From positions 159,049-223,048 of the forward strand of contig NZ_SZUU01000008.1 of assembly GCF_019583405.1 (NCBI RefSeq): DNA of 64,000 nt. Reading direction: 5' to 3'. The DNA comes from Bacteroides fragilis (GTDB lineage: Bacteria > Bacteroidota > Bacteroidia > Bacteroidales > Bacteroidaceae). Position numbers and translations under genes: made by a program. The notes beneath the pieces were generated by a model, which was not told the origin of the DNA, did not search any database, and saw only the letters and a program-made list of their open reading frames with translations. Of this stretch, positions 41,757 to 49,798 are shown one piece after another. How positions within the stretch are numbered: the stretch's first letter is position 1; the number at the start of each line of letters is the position of its first letter.

Positions 41757-43583
41757 ATGAAAAAACTTATATTGCTCTTATTCTCCGCACTTTTTGTGCT
41801 GTCAGCTCAGGCTGAAGATGTGCTGCGCCTGATGACCTATAACGTCCGCAACGCCAATGGTATGGACGGTATATGCAATTATCAGCGTGTAGCCAATGTG
41901 ATCAACAACGCCCGTCCGGACATCGTTGCCATCCAGGAACTGGACAGCATGACTGCCCGGAGCAACCGGACCGATGTTCTCAAGGAACTGGCGGAACGCA
42001 CTCAATTGCATCCCTGCTTTGCGCCTGCCATCGATTATGACGGAGGAAAGTACGGCATCGGCCTGCTTTCGAAAGAAACTCCGCTTCGTGTGCAAACCTT
42101 TGCCCTTCCGGGACGTGAAGAGGCACGCACGCTGCTTGTCGCCGAGTTCCCGGAGTATGTCTTTGCGTGTACGCACCTCTCTCTGACCGAAGAGGATCGG
42201 ATGAAATCTCTCGAAATCCTGAAGTCCGTTGCAGCCAATACCCGGAAACCTTTCTTCCTTGCCGGTGACTTCAACTCGGATGCCGACTCCGGCTTTATCA
42301 AAGATTTGAAGAGTACATTCCAGATACTTTCCAACCCGAAGCAGCCCACTTATCCGGCTTCCGAACCGAAGGAGACGCTCGACTACCTGATTGCTCTGAA
42401 ACAGGAAACGCCTACTTTTGTTGTCAACTCGGCCCGGGTGATCGATGAGCCTTTGCCATCCGATCATCGTCCTTTGTTGGTAGAAGTACGGATGGCGGTA
42501 CCCGAGAATCGGATTTGCCGTACCAAACCCTATCTTCAGAATCCCGTGGGAGGTGGAATCACGGTGATGTGGCAGACCAACGTGCCGGCCTATTGCTGGG
42601 TGGAGTACGGCACGGACCCTTCCAACCTGAAGCGCGCACGTACCCTTCTGGACGGTCAAGTTGTTTGTGGCAATACTCTTCACAAGATTCGCCTCGATAG
42701 TTTGCAGCCCGGACAGAAATATTATTATCGTACCTGTTCGCAGGAGATCCTGCTTTACCAGGCCTACAAAAAGGTGTTTGGCAATACAGCCCGTACAGAA
42801 CTCAGGGAGTTCACGTTGCCCGCAGCCGGTGATGACAGTTTTACGGCCGTGGTGTTCAACGACCTGCATAAACAATCGAAGACGTTTCAGGCATTGTGCG
42901 AACAGATAAAGGGGATTGACTATGATTTTGTAGTGTTCAACGGCGATTGTGTGGACGACCCCGCCAATCACGATCAGGCAACAGCCTTTATCAGCGAACT
43001 GACCGAAGGCGTGGAGGGTGACCGCGTACCTGTCTTCTTTATGCGCGGCAATCACGAGATCCGGAATGCCTATTCGGTAGGCCTGCACAGCCTGTTCGAT
43101 TATGTAGGCGATAAGACTTACGGCTCCTTCAACTGGGGAGATACCCGTATCGTAATGCTCGATTGCGGTGAAGATAAGCCGGATGATCATTGGGTATACT
43201 ACGGACTCAACGATTTTACGAAGCTGCGTAATGACCAGGTAGGATTTTTGAAGCGTGAGCTCGCTTCCAAAGAATTTAAGAAAGCCGCTAAGCGGATTCT
43301 GATTCATCACATTCCGCTTTATGGGAACGACTACGAGAATCTGTGTTCCGGGCTTTGGGGTAAACTTCTGGAGAAAGCACCCTTCAATATCAGCCTTAAC
43401 GCGCATACACATGAATATGCCTATCATCCCAAAGGCAGCCTTGGCAATAATTTCCCAGTGATTATCGGTGGCGGTTATAGCATGAAAAGTGCAACGGTAA
43501 TGGTGATTGAGAAGAAGAAGGATATACTCAAAGTGAAAGTACTCAACACCCAAGGAGAAGTGCTGCTGGAACTTACGGTCTGA
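41757..43583 (+). CDS. Fused EEP nuclease-like and metallophosphatase protein
   Basis: A 608-aa exported protein (signal to LSAQAE). Residues about 20-245 are an endonuclease/exonuclease/phosphatase domain with TYNVRNANG, IVAIQELD, LAGDFNSDADS and LPSDHRPL. Residues about 250-345 resemble the fibronectin-like domain of purple acid phosphatases (GGGITVMWQTNVPAYCWVEYG, LQPGQKYYYR). Residues about 360-600 are a calcineurin-like phosphatase: NDLH in place of GDxH, FNGDCVDD, FMRGNHEIR, LIHHIP, LNAHTHEY. Both active sites look largely intact. Two phosphoesterases in one chain suggest step-wise release of phosphate from a nucleic acid or phospholipid. Third gene of the DUF3857 operon. Confidence 0.85.
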   Translation: MKKLILLLFSALFVLSAQAEDVLRLMTYNVRNANGMDGICNYQRVANVINNARPDIVAIQELDSMTARSNRTDVLKELAERTQLHPCFAPAIDYDGGKYGIGLLSKETPLRVQTFALPGREEARTLLVAEFPEYVFACTHLSLTEEDRMKSLEILKSVAANTRKPFFLAGDFNSDADSGFIKDLKSTFQILSNPKQPTYPASEPKETLDYLIALKQETPTFVVNSARVIDEPLPSDHRPLLVEVRMAVPENRICRTKPYLQNPVGGGITVMWQTNVPAYCWVEYGTDPSNLKRARTLLDGQVVCGNTLHKIRLDSLQPGQKYYYRTCSQEILLYQAYKKVFGNTARTELREFTLPAAGDDSFTAVVFNDLHKQSKTFQALCEQIKGIDYDFVVFNGDCVDDPANHDQATAFISELTEGVEGDRVPVFFMRGNHEIRNAYSVGLHSLFDYVGDKTYGSFNWGDTRIVMLDCGEDKPDDHWVYYGLNDFTKLRNDQVGFLKRELASKEFKKAAKRILIHHIPLYGNDYENLCSGLWGKLLEKAPFNISLNAHTHEYAYHPKGSLGNNFPVIIGGGYSMKSATVMVIEKKKDILKVKVLNTQGEVLLELTV

Positions 43584-43680
43584 CAACGGACACCCCGATA
43601 AACGGACAGGAGGGTATCCAAACTCAGATTTAGAAAAGGAGAACTTTTCATTTGAGACTTGTGCACTCTTATCAACAATG

Positions 43681-43732
43681 AAAAGAGCCATATCAAACTC
43701 TATTTTGAGTAATGATATGGCTCTTTTATATT
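43681..43732 (+). terminator. Terminator after the phosphoesterase gene
   Basis: AAAAGAGCCATATCA and TGATATGGCTCTTTT form a 15-bp perfect stem with an inner ACTC/GAGT pair, followed by ATATTTAT. The rest of 43733-44102 holds no recognised gene; it has the nested palindrome GTGTTTTAACACAGTGTTAA near 43968. Confidence 0.85.
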
Positions 43733-44102
43733 TATGGATTACAGTTTGTAACTTTTTAGAGTGCTCGCTTTAGTTGCGACACATTCACCTCTTTTATTTA
43801 ATTATTCAAGTTTCGGAAGTGCAAGTCCTCGTTTATAGTTGACAAAAAAGCAAGTATCCCGACTTTTGACTGGAAATTCCATTCGTGAGGCGGAGAAGCA
43901 AACACTGAAATCAATCACCTGAAAAACAATATTTTCAAAGCATAAGACTCCTCTTCTCAAAAGCTGTGTTTTAACACAGTGTTAAAGCTTATTCTTTAGA
44001 TGCAAATAACAAGTGTTTTAAATGCAAAAGGCTTGTTGTTTGCGCACAAGAATCAAACGTCTGAAAAAGGCGTTAACAATGTTAATTGAAGAAAGGTATA
44101 AA

Positions 44103-44123
44103 TATGCCGGTTCAGACGGCATA
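44103..44123 (-). terminator. Terminator of the kinase-like sensor gene
   Basis: On the minus strand TATGCCG and CGGCATA pair around TCTGAAC, followed by TTTATACC; 26 bp past the stop at 44149. Confidence 0.6.
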
Positions 44124-44148
44124 AATCTACTTCCGAAACTTAAGTTAA

Positions 44149-45702
44149 TTATGCATGTAATTCAAGTACAAATCTGCTTCCTTTGGTATAGCTGGTGTCC
44201 AGTGTCAGGCTACCGTTCATCTTGGTAGCTATCAGGGCACAGATAGGTAGTCCCAATCCGTCTCCTTCCGTCAGATCTTTAATCTCAGTGAAAGGTTTGA
44301 ACAGGTTTTCTTGCTTTTCGGCGGGAATGCCCGTACCGGTATCCGAGATGATAAACTGATGCGTATGTGCGCCTCTCTTCTTGAAGTCGAGGAAGATCTT
44401 TCCGCTTTCGGTATATTCCGCAGCGTTCTTCAACAAGTGAATCAGTATCCGTTCCAGTTGTTCCGGATTGGTCTTGATCTGGAGTTTGGCGGCGTTTACC
44501 ACGGTCGACACTTCCGGTTGTACAAACTCTTTTACCTTATCCATGGTAGCTTCACAGAAAGTATTTACGTTGATCTCTTTCATCTCATAAGGCTCGGTCA
44601 GAGAATTTTCCAGTGTGGAAAGTTCCTGTATGTCGTTACTGAACTTCTTCAGAGCTGCTACCTGTCCCTGCATCTGTTGTGCCTGCTGAGGAGCTTTGTT
44701 GGACAGTTCGGCGGCTGAAGAGGCCAGTGTATCCAACGTAGGTTCCATCTGTGCTGATATATTCTGGATGAACTGTGTCTTCAATTCGTTGTGTTCATTG
44801 GCTATCTGTACGCTTTTCTTTAGTTTGCGGTTCCCGGCAATGAAGCGGAGCAGTACGATGACGATGAAGATCAGACCGGCTATCAGGATGACGACAAGCG
44901 TACATAATCCAACAATCATATACTGTTTTCCGGACAGCGTATCGTCTTTTTCCTGAATGATCTGCTGGCTTTCGTCATATTTGCGTTTCAATACGTTCAG
45001 TTCATCTTGTGCTGTTAGTGCCTTTACCGAATCGGTCCAGACAATGAAGTTCTCGTACGTACGGGCCACCAATGAAGCATTGTTTGACTTACGGCCGATG
45101 GCAATCAGGTTCTTATAGCATTCGTTTACCTTTTCGTAGTTCTTCTGGGCTTTGTATTGATTGATCAATTTCCGGAAGCAGGCATCTCCTTGTGCGTTTT
45201 GGCCGAAAGTGTAGTGATAGTTTGCCTGCGTGTACAAGAGGTTCTCACTTAACGAATCGTTCTTTGCCTGGCCGGCGGTTTCCGCCAGTTTGTCCAACTG
45301 TGCTTTGGCTTGTGCGGCATTCTTCAGCCCGATATACATTTGTAATCTCTCTTTAGTGATTTGAAAGCGCAACGGATAGAATTGCTTCTGCTCCTTTTGT
45401 TCGCCCGCCCAGACTAACTGTTCCATTCCCCTGCAGAGGTCGAATGCTTCTTTATAATAATTCTCACGATGGTAAAGAGCAGCTCCCTGAATTCCACATT
45501 CCACGGCTTTCGGATAGTTTTCTTGTGCCGCGAAGGCGCCATAGGCTTGGATGAAAAGATAACGCGCTTTGGTATATTCTTTTTGTTCCAGACTGCTTTG
45601 CGCTTGTTTCATCAGTTCATTTGCTCTGTTTTGTGTGCCTTGTGCATCGACGATTGTGCTAAAACAAACGAGGATGGTCAGGATTAAAGTCGATATTTTC
45701 AT
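44149..45702 (-). CDS. Histidine kinase-like sensor lacking the phospho-acceptor His
   Basis: A 517-aa protein: signal peptide (to VDAQG), periplasmic TPR-like helices (about 25-245), membrane segment 261-288, then a HisKA-like region and HATPase. The H-box reads FIQNISAQMEPTL (311-323) where active kinases have F-x-x-x-(I/M)-S-H-E-L-R-T-P-L; Ala317 replaces the His. The ATPase boxes are kept: N-box LLKNAAEYTE (423-432), G1 SDTGTGIP (453-460), G2 GDGLGLPIC (480-488). It can probably bind ATP but not autophosphorylate at that site, so it may act as a pseudokinase or partner. No response regulator is next to it. Confidence 0.85.
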   Translation of the reverse strand: MKISTLILTILVCFSTIVDAQGTQNRANELMKQAQSSLEQKEYTKARYLFIQAYGAFAAQENYPKAVECGIQGAALYHRENYYKEAFDLCRGMEQLVWAGEQKEQKQFYPLRFQITKERLQMYIGLKNAAQAKAQLDKLAETAGQAKNDSLSENLLYTQANYHYTFGQNAQGDACFRKLINQYKAQKNYEKVNECYKNLIAIGRKSNNASLVARTYENFIVWTDSVKALTAQDELNVLKRKYDESQQIIQEKDDTLSGKQYMIVGLCTLVVILIAGLIFIVIVLLRFIAGNRKLKKSVQIANEHNELKTQFIQNISAQMEPTLDTLASSAAELSNKAPQQAQQMQGQVAALKKFSNDIQELSTLENSLTEPYEMKEINVNTFCEATMDKVKEFVQPEVSTVVNAAKLQIKTNPEQLERILIHLLKNAAEYTESGKIFLDFKKRGAHTHQFIISDTGTGIPAEKQENLFKPFTEIKDLTEGDGLGLPICALIATKMNGSLTLDTSYTKGSRFVLELHA

Positions 45703-45724
45703 ACGATATGGTTTTAAACAGTGA

Positions 45725-45732
45725 CAAAGTTA
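45725..45732 (-). promoter_or_regulatory. -7 box upstream of the kinase-like sensor
   Basis: The minus strand reads TAACTTTG, 23 bp before the start at 45702; no clear -33 element is seen. Confidence 0.45.
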
Positions 45733-45857
45733 AAAAATCTTTGTAAGAACCTCTCATTTACCCCTTTTATTTTTCATTTCTTCCTCAATTCTTCCTTTGA
45801 GAGTTATGACAGGCATTGCCGGCTGATGGGGTAGTGGATAGTATTTGATAATTCAAG

Positions 45858-45910
45858 CATAGATTTTACAAATAATGCTCTCTTTCGGAGTTTTATTTGT
45901 AAAGTCTATG
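45858..45910 (-). terminator. Long hairpin after the nucleoside kinase gene
   Basis: CATAGATTTTACAAATA and TATTTGTAAAGTCTATG pair over 17 bp with one G-T mismatch. It lies 26 bp beyond the stop of the minus-strand gene at 45937. Confidence 0.65.
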
Positions 45911-45936
45911 TCTGAAAAACATAAGGATGTGTCTTT

Positions 45937-47610
45937 TTAATATTTGAAGCTGCTTCCTCCCAGGAACTCTCTAAGAAGTGAGGTCGGAGGAATCTCCTTA
46001 TCCTGTACCGGAGTGAAATATTTGATAAACTTCAGTAGCCGGTATGCTTCGGCATATTCCGGGCAGTTACGTGGCACGCTGGTCAAGATGGGTTCGGCAT
46101 GGCAGCGGAGCACGGCAAATTCAAATAACAGGGCAGAGTTGAACATCACGTCGGCATTCTCCTGATAAGGGAAAATCCACTTGTCTTCTCCGGCACGCAC
46201 GCTGGGCCAGCGCGAAATGGTTTCCTGCGCAGAATAGCCACGATAGTTGAAGTCACGGATAATGCGGCGCAAAAGCCGGTTGTCCGTGGTCGGAATCCAG
46301 TTATGGTCGTCCAGGGAGATGGTTGTCAGAGCAGATACATAGATTTTATATTTATTCTCTGCCGGGATTTGCGGGGTGAGTTCCGGGTTCAGGGCATGAA
46401 TCCCTTCAAGAATCAATACCGTATGTTCGTCAATCCGCAGTTTGTCGCCTTTATATTCTTTCTTTCCCAGCATGAAGTTGTAGCGGGGCAGTTCTACTTC
46501 CTCACCGCGCAGCAGAGCTTGCAGCTGCGCATTGAATAATTCCAGGTCGAGGGCATAGAGCGATTCATAATCATAATTGCCGTTTTCATCCAATGGAGTT
46601 TCTTCCCGGTCTACAAAGTAGTTGTCCAGTGAGATGGGATAAGGCTTTAGCCCGTTTGTCATCAGCTGGATGGAGAGCCGCTTGCTGAAGGTGGTTTTGC
46701 CGGATGATGACGGTCCGGAGATCAATACCAGTTTTACACGGTTCCCGTTTTCTCCCCGGTGGAAGATGCTGTCGGCTATTTGTGCTATTTTCTTTTCCTG
46801 CAGTGCTTCTGCCACATTTATCAGGTCGGTAGCATGTCCTTCTTCACAGGCTATGTTGAAATCTCCCACATTGTTCAGCCCCATAATGTAGTTCCAGCGC
46901 AAATGCTCTTTGAAGACATCGAGCATCTTCTCTTGTTTCACTACCTCTTCCAATACGGTCGGGTTTTCTTTGTTGGGAATACGCAGTAACAGCCCGTCGT
47001 AGTACTTAACGAGGTCGAACAGATGAATAAATCCCGTACTTGGGAGTAAATTACCATAATAATAGTCCGCAGTGCCACCCAAAGTATAATAATAGGTATA
47101 GATGGAGCCGGAAGACTCAAGCAGTTTCACTTTGTCATTCATGCCCCGCTCGCTGAATACACGTACGGCTTCAGTGGTGTGGCATTCGATACGGTGGTAA
47201 GTGATATTCTCCGTAATGATTTCCTGCATGCGTTTCTTTATTTGCGACACATCCTCCAGAGTGATGGCCCGGCCGATGCGCAAATTGCAGAAGTATCCCT
47301 TGGATACGGGGTGCTCTACAAAAAGTTTGCCATTCGGAAAGAGTTCGCTGACTGCCTTGTAGAGTACAAAACAAAGAGAACGTACATATGTACGCATCCC
47401 CGAAGAATCTCTTACATCCAGAAACTCTACATCCTTATTGTTATATACACGGAAGTTGAGTCCTTCAGAACGATTATTTACTTTGGCACTGACTACCTGA
47501 TAAGGAAAATTAAGATTGAAACCGTAATAAATATCCAAAAGTGAGCTTCCAATAGGGAATTCTTTAGAAATATTATTATTTTTGCAATATATTTGTAACA
47601 TCTGTTTCAT
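45937..47610 (-). CDS. TGS-domain nucleoside (uridine-type) kinase
   Basis: A 557-aa protein. The N-terminus is a TGS-like domain (about 1-70), followed by a ThrRS-type second additional domain (VEHPVSKGYFCNLRIGRAITLEDVSQIKKRMQEIITENI) and a uridine kinase/PRK-type P-loop domain from about 285 with GPSSSGKTTFSKRLSIQL (Walker A), SLDNYFVDREETPLDENGNYDYESLYALD and ILEGIHALNPELTP. The family, known in Bacteroidetes and Firmicutes, phosphorylates pyrimidine nucleosides. The start is put at MKQMLQIYCKN (47610); 23 upstream codons in frame overlap the promoter. Confidence 0.9.
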   Translation of the reverse strand: MKQMLQIYCKNNNISKEFPIGSSLLDIYYGFNLNFPYQVVSAKVNNRSEGLNFRVYNNKDVEFLDVRDSSGMRTYVRSLCFVLYKAVSELFPNGKLFVEHPVSKGYFCNLRIGRAITLEDVSQIKKRMQEIITENITYHRIECHTTEAVRVFSERGMNDKVKLLESSGSIYTYYYTLGGTADYYYGNLLPSTGFIHLFDLVKYYDGLLLRIPNKENPTVLEEVVKQEKMLDVFKEHLRWNYIMGLNNVGDFNIACEEGHATDLINVAEALQEKKIAQIADSIFHRGENGNRVKLVLISGPSSSGKTTFSKRLSIQLMTNGLKPYPISLDNYFVDREETPLDENGNYDYESLYALDLELFNAQLQALLRGEEVELPRYNFMLGKKEYKGDKLRIDEHTVLILEGIHALNPELTPQIPAENKYKIYVSALTTISLDDHNWIPTTDNRLLRRIIRDFNYRGYSAQETISRWPSVRAGEDKWIFPYQENADVMFNSALLFEFAVLRCHAEPILTSVPRNCPEYAEAYRLLKFIKYFTPVQDKEIPPTSLLREFLGGSSFKY

Positions 47611-47693
47611 TTCACATCGTTTAGGGGTGAATAGTACGGATAAATATATCACATAATTGCTAAGAAGACAAACAACCACTAAAATAATTATAG

Positions 47694-49391
47694 ATGGAAT
47701 ATTCTTTTTATGATTTTTTAAAGCTCATTGGCTCATTAGGACTTTTTCTTTATGGAATGAAAATCATGAGCGAGGGCTTACAGAAAGTCGCAGGTGACAG
47801 ATTGCGAGGAATCCTGACAGCAATGACCACGAACCGGGTAACGGGAGTTTTAACAGGAGTGTTGATCACCGCCCTTATTCAGTCTTCTTCGGCAACGACG
47901 GTGATGGTGGTCAGTTTTGTAAATGCCGGTTTGCTGACTTTGGCCGAGTCCATTAGTGTGATAATGGGTGCCAATATCGGTACGACAGTTACGGCCTGGA
48001 TCATTTCCATTTTTGGGTTTAAAGTTGATATGGCTGCTTTTGCCCTCCCTCTTTTAGCCATTGCCCTTCCTCTTATCTTTTCCGGTAAAAGTAACCGTAA
48101 GTCTGTCGGTGAATTCATTTTTGGTTTTTCTTTCCTCTTTATGGGGCTTTCGTATCTTAAAGCAAACGCGCCCGACCTGAATGCTAATCCGGAAATGCTT
48201 GCTTTCGTGCAGAACTATACCGATATGGGATTCTTCTCCGTTCTGCTCTTTCTATTTATCGGTACTATTCTCACAATGATCGTTCAGGCGTCTGCCGCAA
48301 CGATGGCTATTACTTTAATTATGTGCGCCAACGGATGGATTAGCCTGGAGCTTGGTGCTGCATTGGTGCTGGGCGAGAATATCGGAACCACGATTACAGC
48401 AAACCTGGCTGCCCTGACAGCCAATTCGCAAGCGAAACGAGCTGCTTTGGCCCATTTCGTTTTCAACGTTTTCGGTGTGATCTGGGTATTGATTATTTTT
48501 CATCCCTTTATGGTATTTGTCAATTGGGTGGTGGATAGTTTCTTCCATCCGGGAAGTGCCGAAGTAGCCATTTCTTATAAGTTGTCTGCTTTCCACTCTA
48601 TCTTTAATATATGTAACGTCTGCCTGCTGATTTGGGGAGTGAAACTGATTGAACGTACCGTGTGTGCCATTATTCGTCCGAAAGAAGAAGACGAAGAGCC
48701 ACGTTTGCGTTTCATTACCGGTGGCATGCTTTCCACGGCCGAACTTTCGATACTTCAGGCCCGCAAGGAAATCCATTTGTTCTCCGAACGTATTCACCGT
48801 ATGTTCGGCATGGTGCAGGATCTGCTGCATACGGAGAAAGATGACGACTTCAATAAATTATTCAGCCGGATTGAAAAGTATGAGAATATCAGTGATAACA
48901 TGGAGCTGGAGATAGCCAATTACCTGAATCAAGTGTCCGAGGGACGATTAAGTTCGGAAAGTAAGCTCCAGATACGTGCCATGCTCCGTGAAGTAACCGA
49001 GATTGAAAGCATCGGCGACAGTTGTTATAACCTGGCACGTACCATCACCCGGAAGCGACAGACAAATCAGGATTTTACAGAGAAGCAGTATGAACACATT
49101 CACTTCATGATGAAGCTGACGAACGATGCCCTGTCACAAATGATTGTCGTGGTTGAGAAACCCGAGCATCAGAGTATCGATGTCAATAAGTCGTTCAATA
49201 TTGAAAATGAAATAAATAACTATCGTAATCAACTGAAGAATCAGAACATTCTGGATGTGAACAATAAAGAATATGACTATCAGATGGGTGTTTATTATAT
49301 GGATATTATTGCCGAATGCGAGAAGCTTGGTGACTATGTGGTAAATGTAGTGGAAGCAAGCAGTGACGTAAAGGAAAAGAAAGCATCTTAA
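47694..49391 (+). CDS. Na+/phosphate cotransporter family protein
   Basis: A 565-aa membrane protein. Two inverted QSSSAT-type repeats (IQSSSATTVMVVSFVNAGLL at about 63 and VQASAATMAITLIMCANG at about 200) are the NptA/PNaS signature, in a core of about 8-10 membrane helices. The C-terminal ~200 residues are a soluble PhoU-like helical domain (LFSERIHRMFGMVQDLLHTEK; LREVTEIESIGDSCYNLART). It should bring in phosphate with Na+ (direction can differ in this family). Divergent from the nucleoside kinase with about 80 bp between starts. A long convergent hairpin follows. Confidence 0.92.
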   Translation: MEYSFYDFLKLIGSLGLFLYGMKIMSEGLQKVAGDRLRGILTAMTTNRVTGVLTGVLITALIQSSSATTVMVVSFVNAGLLTLAESISVIMGANIGTTVTAWIISIFGFKVDMAAFALPLLAIALPLIFSGKSNRKSVGEFIFGFSFLFMGLSYLKANAPDLNANPEMLAFVQNYTDMGFFSVLLFLFIGTILTMIVQASAATMAITLIMCANGWISLELGAALVLGENIGTTITANLAALTANSQAKRAALAHFVFNVFGVIWVLIIFHPFMVFVNWVVDSFFHPGSAEVAISYKLSAFHSIFNICNVCLLIWGVKLIERTVCAIIRPKEEDEEPRLRFITGGMLSTAELSILQARKEIHLFSERIHRMFGMVQDLLHTEKDDDFNKLFSRIEKYENISDNMELEIANYLNQVSEGRLSSESKLQIRAMLREVTEIESIGDSCYNLARTITRKRQTNQDFTEKQYEHIHFMMKLTNDALSQMIVVVEKPEHQSIDVNKSFNIENEINNYRNQLKNQNILDVNNKEYDYQMGVYYMDIIAECEKLGDYVVNVVEASSDVKEKKAS

Positions 49392-49406
49392 CAGGTCGAT
49401 GAACCG

Positions 49407-49481
49407 TGAACGATGAACGATAAATGATGAATAAAGTGTGATTGGTACACTTACGGTTCATCGTTTATTGTTCATCGTTCA
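49407..49481. terminator. Convergent hairpin between transporter and rubredoxin genes
   Basis: TGAACGATGAACGATAAATG in the left arm and its imperfect complement CGTTTATTGTTCATCGTTCA in the right arm form a ~33-bp stem; A-rich and T-rich tails lie on each side. Confidence 0.7.
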
Positions 49482-49502
49482 AAAACGTCCGTTGTTTATA
49501 AG

Positions 49503-49664
49503 TTATCCATTATACGGTTCGAAATCTTCTTTCCCAACTCCACAAAGGGGGCATACCCAATCATCAGGGATATCTTCAAACTGTGTTCCTGGTTCGATTC
49601 CGCTTTCCGGATCACCTGTCTCCGGATCGTAAATATAATCACAAACGGTGCAAATGTACTTCAT
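49503..49664 (-). CDS. rd: Rubredoxin
   Basis: A 53-aa protein, too short for common gene callers' cut-offs. It starts MKYICTVCDYIYDPETGD and ends WVCPLCGVGKEDFEPYNG, with two C-x-x-C knuckles (CTVC and CPLC) that bind one iron. Length and sequence are typical of rubredoxins, electron carriers in anaerobes that donate to rubrerythrin and superoxide-detoxifying enzymes. A minus-strand -7 box TATATTTG lies at 49691-49698, about 27 bp upstream. Confidence 0.96.
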   Translation of the reverse strand: MKYICTVCDYIYDPETGDPESGIEPGTQFEDIPDDWVCPLCGVGKEDFEPYNG

Positions 49665-49798
49665 GTCGTCTCTTTTTTTTAAAGTTTATGCAAATATAAC
49701 AAAAGGATCGGATATATTGTTCACTTATTTTTTCTTTTTGGTTAATAAAACACTACCTTTGCCATAACAACAAAGCATTAATCAAGCAGTTATAAATT

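Noticed and set aside
41802..43691. 629-codon open frame on the minus strand
   Set aside because: It is the complement of the EEP-phosphatase gene, whose plus-strand frame has clear domain motifs and a signal peptide.
44022..44228. 68-codon plus-strand frame in the convergent gap
   Set aside because: It overlaps the end of the sensor gene and its terminator hairpin and has no family features.
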